32,184 nt of DNA from an uncultured Prevotellaceae bacterium. GTDB lineage: Bacteria > Bacteroidota > Bacteroidia > Bacteroidales > Bacteroidaceae. The stretch is taken from assembly GCA_902770845.1 (NCBI GenBank), contig CACXUV010000030.1, positions 1-32,184 on the forward strand, in the 5' to 3' direction. A program made the position numbers and the translations under genes. This document shows, piece after piece, positions 7,946 through 15,941 of this stretch (position 1 is the stretch's first letter; each line of letters opens with the position of its first letter). A model generated the notes under the pieces. That model saw nothing but the letters and a program-made list of their open reading frames with translations, ran no database searches and was not told the origin of the DNA.

Positions 7946-9966
7946 CGTCTGAAAAGTTGGAAGGTGAATTTTGCGCCAAAGCTTTGATATTTGGTTTTCA
8001 AGAAACTTGCAAAGGCACCAATGGATATGTATCGGGTTGTGAAGCCATAGCCCACTTCAGAGTAAATGGGACTATGCTCAATGTTGAGCGCATTCCAGTA
8101 AAAACATTCGCGTTCAACATAACAGCCCACCAGTGGAATGAAAGATGCCAGCAGCAGGGGAGCTTCGTAGCTGATGTTGCTGCGCAGATAGTATTTCGAC
8201 TCGTTGTAGAGTCGCGAACTGAGCAGTTGAAACTCGCCAGACCAGTCGTCATTCCATCCGTCGGGCAGGTTGTTGTCGCGAAAGTTTGCAAAGTCCATGA
8301 AATAGTTCACAGCCTTGTTGGTATAGAGACCTGCCCCCACACGTAGATTAAACGTCTGCAGGCTGGTCATGTTGTGCTTGTAGGACACATCGGCTTCCCA
8401 GCGCTCATATTTCAGGTCGATGCCCTTTAACTTCAGTCCGCGTTCGTAGTCAATCGAGAAGAGGGCTCCATGGGAGAAAGGTCGTAGTTTGACTCCTATT
8501 GATGGAGCAAGACTTTGGTATCTTGTGGGCTTTCCATATTGCCTCATTGCTTGTGGGTTCACGGCATTCCTACGATGGAACACGGTGCCTATCTCGACTG
8601 TGAGCCAGTTGAATAACTGGGTGTTGTTGTAGATTTTGAATTCGTTGTCGTTGAACTCGTCAAGTCCGATGTCGTCAAGACTGGCAATATCGCCCTGCTC
8701 CCTTCTGATTTCATCAAGCACGGTAGAGTTGCCAATGCGATTACCCAAATTCATGCGAAGTTCCACGTAGTTGTCATGCTCTTTATTGTAGACGTAGCGA
8801 AGTGGTGCCGAGAGGTAGAACTTATGAATCTTGAAATGGTAGCTCAGTTGCGGGTTGAAGTATAGTCCAGCGTTGTCGTTGAAATAGTATTGTGCACTGA
8901 AGCGCATCTTGTAGGTGAGCCCCTTGCTTCGGCTGTAGCTGATGTATTGAGGTTCGATAATGGGAGATAGTTTGACGTAGTATTTTTCCGACGAAGCTCT
9001 GTGGCTGCTCACCAGAAAATCGAAGCCGTCCAGAAAATAGTTGCGGCGTTTTTTTGCAGGAGTCAGTGTGTCGGGCACGGCAGGAAGGGTGTCTGGTTTG
9101 GGTGTATGTGCCGAATCGTAGTGATCATACACCCGTTGCTCAACATCAGAAAGTGCCAGAGGGCGAATGGAGTCAAGCAAATGGCGGTCGCCTTTCACAT
9201 TGACGGTGTCGGCCAGACGAATGGGACAGTCGTAAACGGCTGTAAACGATGATGATACCTTGTTACCCATAAAGTTGAAGTCGATGTTGGTCTCACAATA
9301 TTTTGGAAGCAGGGAGCGCGATTGTGGAGGCACATCGCCTTGGTTGATGAAGGTCTGAAAGCGAATCATGTCATATTCACCCTTGAGGTCGACTGACAAG
9401 ATGCGTCCGGTGCTTAGTTCTATCGAAGCCGTTCCTGTGACCAACTGTGTGTTCTTCAAAAAACGAGGGCGAAAATACAGGTGCACCTCATCGTGCCCCA
9501 TGTTGATGGCACTGTAGCGATAGTAGCGGTGGTTTTCACGACAGAAGGGCGACAAGATGTGGTCGCCGTAAAGTGTTGTGTGGTAGAGGCTGGGAGTGGT
9601 GAACTCTGTAAGCACTGACATGGGACGGCGATTGTGCCGAATAGTGGTGTAGAATGCCTGACGGTCTGATTCGAACTCGTTCAGACCGTAGAAGTGCATG
9701 CGCTCATATTGTTCGCTTACATGTTGCCGTTCACCATCGGCTACTGAATACATGGTGGGGACCAGCCACAACGTGAAATTGCGACGGTTGATTTGATACA
9801 AATGCTTGGTGTATACGTTGGAGGCAAATCCATCGGACTTGTCATTAAATACTCTTTCATAAGAATAAACGCGACTCAACACCAGGGAGTCTATGTCTTC
9901 CTTGGCATTGGCAATGCTCCAGAAAAGCACGAAAAGCAGACTTATGACAATTCGAACACGATTCAC
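7939..9966 (-). CDS. DUF5686-like outer-membrane protein
   Basis: A 675-aa secreted protein. Residues 1-21 form a signal peptide (hydrophobic ISLLFVLFW core, ANA cleavage site). The C-terminal half is rich in alternating aromatic/polar strands and ends in Phe-Gln-Leu-Phe-Arg-Arg-Trp, as expected of an outer-membrane beta-barrel. It resembles Bacteroidetes proteins of the DUF5686 type, from memory of the family; many relatives carry an N-terminal carboxypeptidase-like domain, which is not evident here. Its function is unknown. It is the first gene of the unit, with the addA start overlapping its stop by 7 bp, so an envelope protein is co-expressed with a DNA-end repair enzyme. A TAATTTTG box lies just upstream. 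Confidence 0.7.
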   Translation of the reverse strand: MNRVRIVISLLFVLFWSIANAKEDIDSLVLSRVYSYERVFNDKSDGFASNVYTKHLYQINRRNFTLWLVPTMYSVADGERQHVSEQYERMHFYGLNEFESDRQAFYTTIRHNRRPMSVLTEFTTPSLYHTTLYGDHILSPFCRENHRYYRYSAINMGHDEVHLYFRPRFLKNTQLVTGTASIELSTGRILSVDLKGEYDMIRFQTFINQGDVPPQSRSLLPKYCETNIDFNFMGNKVSSSFTAVYDCPIRLADTVNVKGDRHLLDSIRPLALSDVEQRVYDHYDSAHTPKPDTLPAVPDTLTPAKKRRNYFLDGFDFLVSSHRASSEKYYVKLSPIIEPQYISYSRSKGLTYKMRFSAQYYFNDNAGLYFNPQLSYHFKIHKFYLSAPLRYVYNKEHDNYVELRMNLGNRIGNSTVLDEIRREQGDIASLDDIGLDEFNDNEFKIYNNTQLFNWLTVEIGTVFHRRNAVNPQAMRQYGKPTRYQSLAPSIGVKLRPFSHGALFSIDYERGLKLKGIDLKYERWEADVSYKHNMTSLQTFNLRVGAGLYTNKAVNYFMDFANFRDNNLPDGWNDDWSGEFQLLSSRLYNESKYYLRSNISYEAPLLLASFIPLVGCYVERECFYWNALNIEHSPIYSEVGYGFTTRYISIGAFASFLKTKYQSFGAKFTFQLFRRW

Positions 9967-9971
9967 AGCCC

Positions 9972-9979
9972 CAAAATTA
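9972..9979 (-). promoter_or_regulatory. Promoter -7 box for the DUF5686-addAB operon
   Basis: On the minus strand the bases read TAATTTTG, matching TAnnTTTG, directly upstream of the start at 9966. A TTTG lies 24 bases further upstream, a little longer than the usual spacing. If used, the mRNA would be almost leaderless, so the true TSS or start codon may differ slightly. Confidence 0.4.
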
Positions 9980-10054
9980 CATAAATTTATTGAAACAACA
10001 GTTCAAAAATTGAAGAATTTTCTTCAGATGTGCCGTTGTTTCGAATATTATCAG

Positions 10055-10062
10055 TAATTTTG
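10055..10062 (+). promoter_or_regulatory. Promoter -7 box for aspS
   Basis: TAATTTTG, a full match to TAnnTTTG, sits 29 bases before the aspS ATG. No exact TTTG is found at the -33 spacing. It is divergent from the DUF5686 promoter about 75 bp away, so the two units share this 125-bp intergenic region. Confidence 0.5.
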
Positions 10063-10091
10063 CAGCTAAATTTGGTAAAACACTAATAAAA

Positions 10092-11852
10092 ATGTATAGA
10101 AGTAAAACATGTGGCGAGCTGAGGCTTGCCGATGCCGGCAGTCAGGTGACCCTGGCCGGATGGGTTCAGCGAACACGCAAGATGGGAGGCATGACCTTTG
10201 TTGACCTGCGCGATCGCTATGGTATTACACAAATTGTTTTCGACGAAAGCGATGATGCTGCCCTCACAGAGCGTGCCAACAAATTGGGCCGTGAGTTCTG
10301 TATTCAGGTTGTAGGCAATGTGAGTGAACGCCAGTCGAAGAACCCTAAGATGCCCACGGGTGATATTGAAGTATTTGCCAAACAGCTGAATGTGCTGAGC
10401 GAGAGCCTCACACCTCCTTTTACGATTGAAGATAACACCGATGGTGGCGACGATATTCGCATGAAGTATCGCTATCTGGATTTGCGACGTTCGGCTGTGC
10501 GCAAGAATCTGGAACTTCGTCATCGCATGACCATTCTCATTCGCAACTTTCTGGATGCCCGTCAGTTCATTGAAGTTGAAACACCTATTCTTATTGGTTC
10601 TACTCCGGAGGGAGCTCGCGATTTCGTGGTGCCGAGTCGCATGAATCCTGGGCAGTTCTATGCACTGCCACAGTCGCCTCAGACATTGAAACAACTGCTC
10701 ATGGTGTCGGGGTTCGACCGTTACTTCCAGATTGCAAAGTGCTTCCGCGATGAAGACCTTCGTGCCGACCGTCAGCCTGAGTTTACGCAGATAGACTGTG
10801 AGATGTCGTTTGTGGAGCAGGAAGACGTGCTCAATATTTTTGAAGATCTTGCTCGCCACCTGTTCCGTGAAGTGCGTGGCGTAGAGTTACCTGCTTTGCA
10901 GCGCATGACGTGGCACGAAGCCATGCGTCGATTTGGTAGTGACAAACCCGATTTGCGCTTTGGAATGGAGTTTGTTGAACTCATGGACGTGCTGAAGGGT
11001 ACTGGCTCATTCTCGGTCTTCAATGAGGCTAACTACATTGGTGGTATTTGCGTTCCTGGCTGTGCCGACTACACGCGCAAGCAGCTGGATCAGCTGACCG
11101 ACTTCGTGAAACGGCCTCAGGTGGGAGCAAAGGGCTTGGTATATGTGAAGTTCAATACCGATGGCACTGTGAAGTCGTCTGTCGACAAGTTCTATGAGCC
11201 CGAGGTGTGGGCAAAAGTGAAAGAGGCTATGGGAGCCAAAGATGGCGACTTGGTGCTGATCCTTTCTGGCGACAATGCCAATAAGACCCGTGTGCAGCTT
11301 TGCACACTCCGTCTGGAGATGGGAGACCGTCTTGGACTGCGCGACAAAGACAAGTTCGTATGTCTTTGGATTGTTGATTTCCCCTTGTTTGAGTGGAGCG
11401 ACGAGGAACAGCGCCTGATGGCTACGCACCACCCATTCACCATGCCGAATCCTGATGACATTCCCTTGCTCGACACTGCACCTGAAAAGGTTCGTGCTGT
11501 GGCCTACGACTTTGTGTGTAATGGCGTAGAGGTGGGCGGTGGCTCATTGCGTATTCATGACGGAAAATTGCAGGAGAAGATGTTTGAGATTCTTGGCTTC
11601 ACTCCAGAGCGTGCCATGGCTCAGTTTGGTTTTCTCATCAATGCTTTCAAGTATGGAGCACCCCCTCATGCTGGTTTGGCTTTTGGTCTTGATCGTTTCG
11701 TTTCGCTCATGGCCGGACTTGATAGCATTCGCGATTGCATTGCTTTCCCCAAGAACAACAGCGGACGTGACGTGATGCTTGATGCCCCAGGAATGCTTGA
11801 CCCCAAACAGTTGGAAGAACTGCAGCTGAAGCTCGACCTGCAAGATGAATAG
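10092..11852 (+). CDS. aspS: Aspartyl-tRNA synthetase
   Basis: A 586-aa class II aminoacyl-tRNA synthetase that charges tRNA-Asp in the cytoplasm. An N-terminal OB-fold anticodon-binding domain begins [10 protein letters not shown] and includes [19 protein letters not shown]. Class II motif 2 is [18 protein letters not shown] (about residues 218-235) and motif 3 is [15 protein letters not shown] (about 527-541). The length is that of the bacterial type, with its inserted GAD domain. The ATG follows a TAnnTTTG promoter. It is transcribed away from the DUF5686-addAB operon. A long antisense frame within it is a shadow. Confidence 0.97.
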   Translation: MYRSKTCGELRLADAGSQVTLAGWVQRTRKMGGMTFVDLRDRYGITQIVFDESDDAALTERANKLGREFCIQVVGNVSERQSKNPKMPTGDIEVFAKQLNVLSESLTPPFTIEDNTDGGDDIRMKYRYLDLRRSAVRKNLELRHRMTILIRNFLDARQFIEVETPILIGSTPEGARDFVVPSRMNPGQFYALPQSPQTLKQLLMVSGFDRYFQIAKCFRDEDLRADRQPEFTQIDCEMSFVEQEDVLNIFEDLARHLFREVRGVELPALQRMTWHEAMRRFGSDKPDLRFGMEFVELMDVLKGTGSFSVFNEANYIGGICVPGCADYTRKQLDQLTDFVKRPQVGAKGLVYVKFNTDGTVKSSVDKFYEPEVWAKVKEAMGAKDGDLVLILSGDNANKTRVQLCTLRLEMGDRLGLRDKDKFVCLWIVDFPLFEWSDEEQRLMATHHPFTMPNPDDIPLLDTAPEKVRAVAYDFVCNGVEVGGGSLRIHDGKLQEKMFEILGFTPERAMAQFGFLINAFKYGAPPHAGLAFGLDRFVSLMAGLDSIRDCIAFPKNNSGRDVMLDAPGMLDPKQLEELQLKLDLQDE

Positions 11853-11923
11853 CTTTTGCTGTGTGCGGAAACGACTGTTGAATTGATTTGTATCAAGAAT
11901 CGTTGCTGATTTGACAATATCTC

Positions 11924-11942
11924 CTAAGTATCAGCTACTTAG
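11924..11942 (+). promoter_or_regulatory. Inverted repeat upstream of the winged-helix gene
   Basis: ctaagta (11924-11930) and tacttag (11936-11942) form a perfect 7-bp dyad with a 5-base spacer. It ends 14 bases before the -7 box, overlapping the -33 region, which fits an operator position. There is no T-run, so it is a weak candidate for an aspS terminator. Confidence 0.35.
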
Positions 11943-11956
11943 TATGAATTTTGTCG

Positions 11957-11964
11957 TAATTTTG
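11957..11964 (+). promoter_or_regulatory. Promoter -7 box for the winged-helix gene
   Basis: TAATTTTG matches TAnnTTTG about 50 bases before the ATG at 12015. No TTTG is present at the -33 spacing; the inverted repeat at 11924-11942 occupies that place. Confidence 0.5.
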
Positions 11965-12014
11965 CAGACGTTTTAAGATTACAAAAACTTCAATAGTATT
12001 AACATTCTTACATT

Positions 12015-12311
12015 ATGGCAGAAAAGAAAGCAACGACAAAGAAGGCTACTGAGACAAAAGCTGCAGCAGCCAAGAAAACAACCACTACGAAGGTCGCCGT
12101 GAAGGCAACTGTGGCTGTAAATGCAGAAAACATTGGTTTTAAGGCTGGAGATGTTTATCAGGCACTGGCAGCTGCTGAAAAGGCTCTCGCTATCGATGAG
12201 ATTGCAAAGGCTGCAAATATTTCAACAGAAGAGACTCTGCTTGGTTTGGGCTGGCTCTTTAAGGAGGGCAAACTGTTGAGTACAGATGACAACAAGGTAG
12301 TTCTTGCTTAA
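12015..12311 (+). CDS. Small winged-helix protein with histone-H1-like Lys/Ala/Thr tail
   Basis: A 98-aa protein in two parts. Residues 1 to about 37 are almost only Lys, Ala, Thr, Glu and Val (for example KKATTKKATETKAAAAKK), like the tails of bacterial H1-like proteins. Residues of about 38-98 form a compact winged helix-turn-helix (NIGFKAGDVYQAL, then IDEIAKAANISTEETLLGLGWL and a short wing), matching the small winged-helix family PF10771 from memory. The likely role is binding DNA non-specifically or as a nucleoid protein; no target is known. It has its own promoter with an inverted repeat before it and a strong hairpin after it, so it is probably a single-gene unit. Confidence 0.8.
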   Translation: MAEKKATTKKATETKAAAAKKTTTTKVAVKATVAVNAENIGFKAGDVYQALAAAEKALAIDEIAKAANISTEETLLGLGWLFKEGKLLSTDDNKVVLA

Positions 12312-12345
12312 AGATTTATCCAGACAAGTTTTTTTATCAGTAATA

Positions 12346-12384
12346 AAGAAAGGTCGGTAAATATTGTAATTACCGACCTTTCTT
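12346..12384 (+). terminator. Strong hairpin terminator after the winged-helix gene
   Basis: A perfect 15-bp stem (12346-12360 with 12370-12384) closes a 9-base loop. The downstream arm ends in a T-rich stretch, though the T-run is interrupted by C. It lies 35 bases after the winged-helix stop and 16 bases before the next ATG, so it may also act as a leader hairpin for the 112-aa gene. Confidence 0.7.
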
Positions 12385-12399
12385 CTTTCAAGACAACAG

Positions 12400-12738
12400 A
12401 TGATTTACGATCAGCAAATATTGCGCATTCTTTCTGAGGTTGGCGAACGGGGCATTAGTGTTGGCATCTTGGCAAAGCATGTCTACAACCTTAACTGCAC
12501 GTTGTTTTCGCAGCCCAACATTCAGGACATACACCAGTATGTGCAACAGTATTTGCTTCGCAACTCAAAGTCGGAACAATCGCTTATTCAGCGTACTGAG
12601 AAACGTGGCTATTACAGACTGAATACCCAGAACTCTGCTGATGCACGCCAATTGATGCTCAACTTCCGTGAAGAAGAAGAGGAAACACAAGAAAAAGAGA
12701 AGCCCACACAGGACTTCTCTCTTGATCTATTTGCTTAA
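12400..12738 (+). CDS. Conserved-looking small protein of unknown function
   Basis: A 112-aa acidic-tailed protein. Residues 1-70 look like a folded helical domain with a winged-helix flavour: ILRILSEVGERGISVGILAKHV, then a helix around IQDIHQYVQQYLL and a strand pair RTEKRGYYRLN. Residues 85-112 are Glu/Lys-rich and end in the short motif DFSLDLFA. I do not recognise a named family. The gene begins 16 bases after a strong hairpin and has no TAnnTTTG box of its own, so it may depend on readthrough or on a promoter hidden in the hairpin region. Its 3' end overlaps the glycosyltransferase gene by 12 bp (12727-12738). Confidence 0.7.
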   Translation: MIYDQQILRILSEVGERGISVGILAKHVYNLNCTLFSQPNIQDIHQYVQQYLLRNSKSEQSLIQRTEKRGYYRLNTQNSADARQLMLNFREEEEETQEKEKPTQDFSLDLFA

Positions 12739-13866
12739 TCTTTTTCTTTCCATATATACTTCCTTGTAGAGTTCCAGCAGTTGATGACTGGTCTTTTCCC
12801 ATGAGAATAGTTTGGCTCGTCGCAAGCCTGCCTCCTTTTTTTCTTTATAGAAACTCTCATCGGTTTCCAGTTGAATGAGTTTTTTCGCAATTTCATCGGC
12901 TTGTTCGGGGTTTACCAAGATAGCTTCCGGACCTCCAACTTCAGGCATGGACGATGTGTCGCTTGTAATGACTGGTGTGCCGCAGGCCATGGCTTCAAGC
13001 AGCGGAATGCCAAAACTTTCGCGCAACGAAGTGTAGAGAAATGCAAAGGCTGCATTGTAAATGTAAGGTAAATCGCTGTTGGGTATGTAGCCTGGCATGA
13101 CAATATGTTCGCGAATGTTCTCAATATGATTGCGCGAGATAATGTCGTTCAGGTATTGGCGGTCTAAATCGGCCATGAGTAGTGGGCGTTTAATGGTCGA
13201 TTTTTCGAGATACTTTGAATAGGCGACAAGCGTGCGCTCTGTGTTCTTCTTTGGATCGGTGTTTCCCAAAAAGAAGATGAAGCCTCTTTGCGGCATGTAT
13301 TTCTGATAAATGTTCTCCACATCTTCCTGTTCCTGGAACCAACTGTTGTAACCATTATAAATCATGGCCAGTCTACTTTCTGGAATGTGCAGTTTGTTGA
13401 CAATGTTTTTGAGTTCAAAGTCGCTCACAGTAATGATGCGGCGGCACTTGCTCAGAATCCTGGGCACAACCATGCGACGATATAGCCAGCCCATGTTCTG
13501 ATAGAGGGACTTGTTGTGCTTGTCGCGAGGTTCCAGGAAGATAATGTCGTGAAGAGTCAGTATCAAAGGAATGTCGCAATGCAAGGGTGCTGTGTTGCTG
13601 GTGCAATGCAACAGATCTACATTCATTTCGTGTGCAGCTCGTGGCAAGGCTATCTGTTCCCAAATGGGGTAGGAGGCAGCTTTCACCTCAATGATGTGCA
13701 TGTTGGGCGAGTCTTCTACGCAGCGGTCAGGGCCAGGTTTTACAAATATGAAATATTCGTTTTTGTGATCTATTCTTTGCAGATGCAGAATCTCTTGCAA
13801 GACCACATAGTCCATTCCGTGTTTGTTGGTGCGGAATATGCGTTGTGCTTCTATACCTATTCTCAT
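12727..13866 (-). CDS. Family-4-type glycosyltransferase
   Basis: A 379-aa GT-B retaining glycosyltransferase that would transfer a sugar from a nucleotide sugar to a cell-surface glycan; donor and acceptor are not deducible. The C-terminal domain carries the family-4 E-x7-E motif, ESFGIPLLE (Glu283, Glu291), followed by [21 protein letters not shown], and [11 protein letters not shown] opens the second Rossmann domain. An open frame extends 48 codons upstream, but that part is a shadow of the acetyltransferase. [11 protein letters not shown] is the natural start, with ATGA overlapping the acetyltransferase stop. There is no signal peptide or membrane span, so it is cytoplasmic or peripheral. 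Confidence 0.9.
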   Translation of the reverse strand: MRIGIEAQRIFRTNKHGMDYVVLQEILHLQRIDHKNEYFIFVKPGPDRCVEDSPNMHIIEVKAASYPIWEQIALPRAAHEMNVDLLHCTSNTAPLHCDIPLILTLHDIIFLEPRDKHNKSLYQNMGWLYRRMVVPRILSKCRRIITVSDFELKNIVNKLHIPESRLAMIYNGYNSWFQEQEDVENIYQKYMPQRGFIFFLGNTDPKKNTERTLVAYSKYLEKSTIKRPLLMADLDRQYLNDIISRNHIENIREHIVMPGYIPNSDLPYIYNAAFAFLYTSLRESFGIPLLEAMACGTPVITSDTSSMPEVGGPEAILVNPEQADEIAKKLIQLETDESFYKEKKEAGLRRAKLFSWEKTSHQLLELYKEVYMERKRLSK

Positions 13867-14456
13867 AATAAATTCTTTTTGATGGTGGCTGGAACGCCTG
13901 CGACCATTGAACCAGATGGCACGTCGCGAGTGACAACAGCCCCGGCTGCTACTACAGAATGACAACCAATGGTGACGCCAGGTAGTATAACGGCATTGGC
14001 ACCAATCCACACGTCGTCTTCAATAACTACTTGCGCTACGCTCACCCCTTGTTCGTCGATGTGCTTGCTGGAGTCTGAGAAGTTGTGGTTCAAAGCAGTA
14101 ACAGTTATTCCCTGTGCCAGATTTACATGGTTGCCTATTGTAACAGGACCAATGACAGTGTTGTGCAGTCCTATGCGAGTATGATGCCCAATAATCACAT
14201 CGCCCATGGCGTTGTTGATGCATGAGAACGATTCAATCACACTATGATGATCTAGCGAGAAACGTCGATAGGGTGGAGTGTCCATACGCACTGAGCGATG
14301 GATGACGGAATGCTTACCTCGATACTGGTATATAGGAGCCAGCAACCTGACATACCAGCGTGGTCGCGTTTGCACAGGGTTCATGATGAGCCAGTCTACT
14401 AACCGTTTTATCCGTGGACTTTGCTTGAGTTCCTGTCTGATTGTTTCTTTATTCAT
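13863..14456 (-). CDS. Left-handed beta-helix acyltransferase
   Basis: A 197-aa acetyltransferase of the hexapeptide-repeat class, related to serine/maltose O-acetyltransferases. Repeats such as [36 protein letters not shown] and [13 protein letters not shown] run through the C-terminal half, and TALNHNFSD carries the usual catalytic-type His. The longer frame would add 46 unrelated residues read through intergenic [13 protein letters not shown] at 14456 follows a canonical promoter and is preferred. It overlaps the glycosyltransferase start by 4 bp, so the pair probably builds and acetylates one surface polysaccharide component. The substrate is unknown. Confidence 0.85.
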   Translation of the reverse strand: MNKETIRQELKQSPRIKRLVDWLIMNPVQTRPRWYVRLLAPIYQYRGKHSVIHRSVRMDTPPYRRFSLDHHSVIESFSCINNAMGDVIIGHHTRIGLHNTVIGPVTIGNHVNLAQGITVTALNHNFSDSSKHIDEQGVSVAQVVIEDDVWIGANAVILPGVTIGCHSVVAAGAVVTRDVPSGSMVAGVPATIKKNLL

Positions 14457-14478
14457 TTTGTTGCTTTGGTCAGTAACG

Positions 14479-14510
14479 CAAAAGTACATTTTTTTTTGCT
14501 TACTACCAAA
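14479..14510 (-). promoter_or_regulatory. Canonical promoter for the acetyltransferase-glycosyltransferase pair
   Basis: On the minus strand a TTTG (14507-14510) is followed by 20 bases and then TACTTTTG (14479-14486). This is an exact match to the Bacteroidetes TTTG/TAnnTTTG promoter, placed 22 bases before the ATG at 14456. Confidence 0.7.
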
Positions 14511-14517
14511 TAATTCT

Positions 14518-14562
14518 AAAAAAAAGCAGTTTCCCTGCCATTCATACATGGGAAACTGCTTT
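14518..14562 (-). terminator. Intrinsic terminator of rpoD
   Basis: A perfect 13-bp stem (14523-14535 with 14550-14562, loop of 14 bases) is followed on the minus strand by eight T (14518-14525 as A on +). It lies about 85 bases after the rpoD stop and directly upstream of the next minus-strand promoter, cleanly separating the two units. A weaker hairpin lies nearer the stop (about 14602-14629). Confidence 0.85.
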
Positions 14563-14645
14563 GTGGTTTGTGTTATTTGCGCTTGTGGGTGCATTTAACC
14601 CAGCAAGTTAGGCTATGATTGTAACCTTGCAGGATAGGCTGAAAT

Positions 14646-15518
14646 TTACCCCAAATATTTCATTAGAATTTTTGCATTGCCCGAATCACGCAGTTTTGCA
14701 ATGCTTTTCTCTCGAATTTGGCGTACACGCTCGCGGGTAAGTCCCAGTTGATCGCCAATTTCTTCAAGTCCTTTCTCATGGCAGCCAATACCAAAGCATT
14801 CGCGAATGATGGTGATTTCGCGTTCCTTCAGTACTTTGCTCAGTACAGAGTTAAGTTCTTGTGCCATTGACTCATGATCAACCTGACGGTCGGTGCGGCT
14901 GTCTTCGCCGGAGGCCATCACATCGAGCATACAGTTGTCTTCACCGTCTTGAAACGGAGCATCAATTGACACATGGTGACCATCGGCCATCATCGACTGA
15001 CCAATCTTCTCTTCGTCCATCTCTGTCATCTCTGCCAACTCGCTCACCGACGGGTGACGCTGATGCTCCTGTTCAAACTTATTGATTTCATGACTGATTC
15101 TGTTGAGCGAACCTACTTGGTTCAAGGGTAGACGCACGATGCGACTCTGTTCTGCAATGGCTTGCAGAATGCTTTGTCGAATCCACCAAACGGCATAGGA
15201 AATGAACTTGAAACCTCTGGTCTCATCAAATTTTTGGGCTGCTTTAATCAAGCCAATGTTGCCCTCATCGATGAGATCGGTCAACGTAAGGCCCTGATGC
15301 TGATACTGCTTGGCCACACTTACAACAAAGCGCAAATTGGCCGTGACCAGCTTGTCCTTAGCCCGTTCACCTTCTGGACCACCTTTGCGTATTTTCTGCG
15401 CCAGTTCAATTTCCTCATCAATACTGATGAGCGGAGCGCGTCCAATCTCTACAAGATACTTGTCCAATGCCTCACTCGAACGGTTGGTGATGCTTTTCTG
15501 AATCTTTAGTTGTCTCAT
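14646..15518 (-). CDS. rpoD: Primary RNA polymerase sigma factor (short Bacteroidetes type)
   Basis: A 290-aa sigma-70 factor that directs RNA polymerase to housekeeping promoters. It starts straight into region 1.2 (SEALDKYLVEIGRAPLI), lacking the acidic region 1.1 of E. coli RpoD, as is known for the Bacteroides primary sigma factor. Region 2 includes LTDLIDEGNIGLIKAAQKF and FKFISYAVWWIRQSI; region 4 ends in LGLTRERVRQIREKSIAKL, the -35/-33 recognition helix. Such sigma factors read TTTG/TAnnTTTG promoters, the boxes seen through this window. It is a single gene with its own promoter (15604-15611) and terminator. Confidence 0.95.
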   Translation of the reverse strand: MRQLKIQKSITNRSSEALDKYLVEIGRAPLISIDEEIELAQKIRKGGPEGERAKDKLVTANLRFVVSVAKQYQHQGLTLTDLIDEGNIGLIKAAQKFDETRGFKFISYAVWWIRQSILQAIAEQSRIVRLPLNQVGSLNRISHEINKFEQEHQRHPSVSELAEMTEMDEEKIGQSMMADGHHVSIDAPFQDGEDNCMLDVMASGEDSRTDRQVDHESMAQELNSVLSKVLKEREITIIRECFGIGCHEKGLEEIGDQLGLTRERVRQIREKSIAKLRDSGNAKILMKYLG

Positions 15519-15603
15519 CCTAAAAATACCTTCCTTTCTACTAAATAGTTAGCTAACTGTCTGATTTTCAGATTTTTGTATGTATATACCTATATATTCG
15601 CTG

Positions 15604-15611
15604 CAAAATTA
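15604..15611 (-). promoter_or_regulatory. Promoter -7 box for rpoD
   Basis: TAATTTTG on the minus strand, about 86 bases before the rpoD ATG. No exact TTTG occurs at the -33 spacing. The leader between box and start is AT-rich. Confidence 0.5.
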
Positions 15612-15731
15612 CAAAAAAAACGAATAAGTTGTATCTTTATTTCGCAACTTTTTTGTTAAAAATATATAAGTAGCAAGTAAGTACAATTCCAACTAAACAT
15701 GAAGTAACATATTTATTTGGTGGAAAAACAA

Positions 15732-15759
15732 AAGCGATGGTCTTCACAGACGATCGCTT
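15732..15759 (-). terminator. Terminator of the large envelope operon
   Basis: aagcgat (15732-15738) pairs with atcgctt (15753-15759), then one mismatch, then gtct/agac around a 4-base loop. On the minus strand the stem is followed by a T-rich stretch (tttgttttt). It lies about 180 bases after the stop of the PIF1-like gene and before the rpoD promoter, the right place to end that operon. Confidence 0.6.
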
Positions 15760-15941
15760 CAATCTTCAATAGGTATTAGTTCCTTTAAGGTAAAAAGATT
15801 GTTTTCAGGATAACGATGCAAAGTTAGTCAATTTTTATGAATCTTGCAAACTTTTCTTTAAAAAATTTTAGAATATATTTATGTGTGGGTACACAATTTC
15901 TTGATTTATGTCTATTCGTGTACAAAATGTGCAGAAATATG

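Larger units (their letters stand above)
15519..15941. other. Intergenic region between rpoD and the PIF1-like gene
   Basis: A 423-base AT-rich gap. It holds the rpoD promoter box and the terminator-like hairpin of the upstream operon. I see no open frame with protein-like content and no tRNA-like fold. The remaining AT-rich bases (about 15760-15941) show nothing that I can name. Confidence 0.6.

Noticed and set aside
10083-10859. 258-codon minus-strand frame inside aspS
   Set aside because: It is a shadow of a strongly supported synthetase gene and has no protein-like motifs.
13867-14010. Extended N-terminus of the glycosyltransferase (start at 14010)
   Set aside because: The added 48 residues read antisense-free but out of frame through the acetyltransferase gene and are rich in Cys, Arg and Ser. 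The ATG at 13866 matches the family start.
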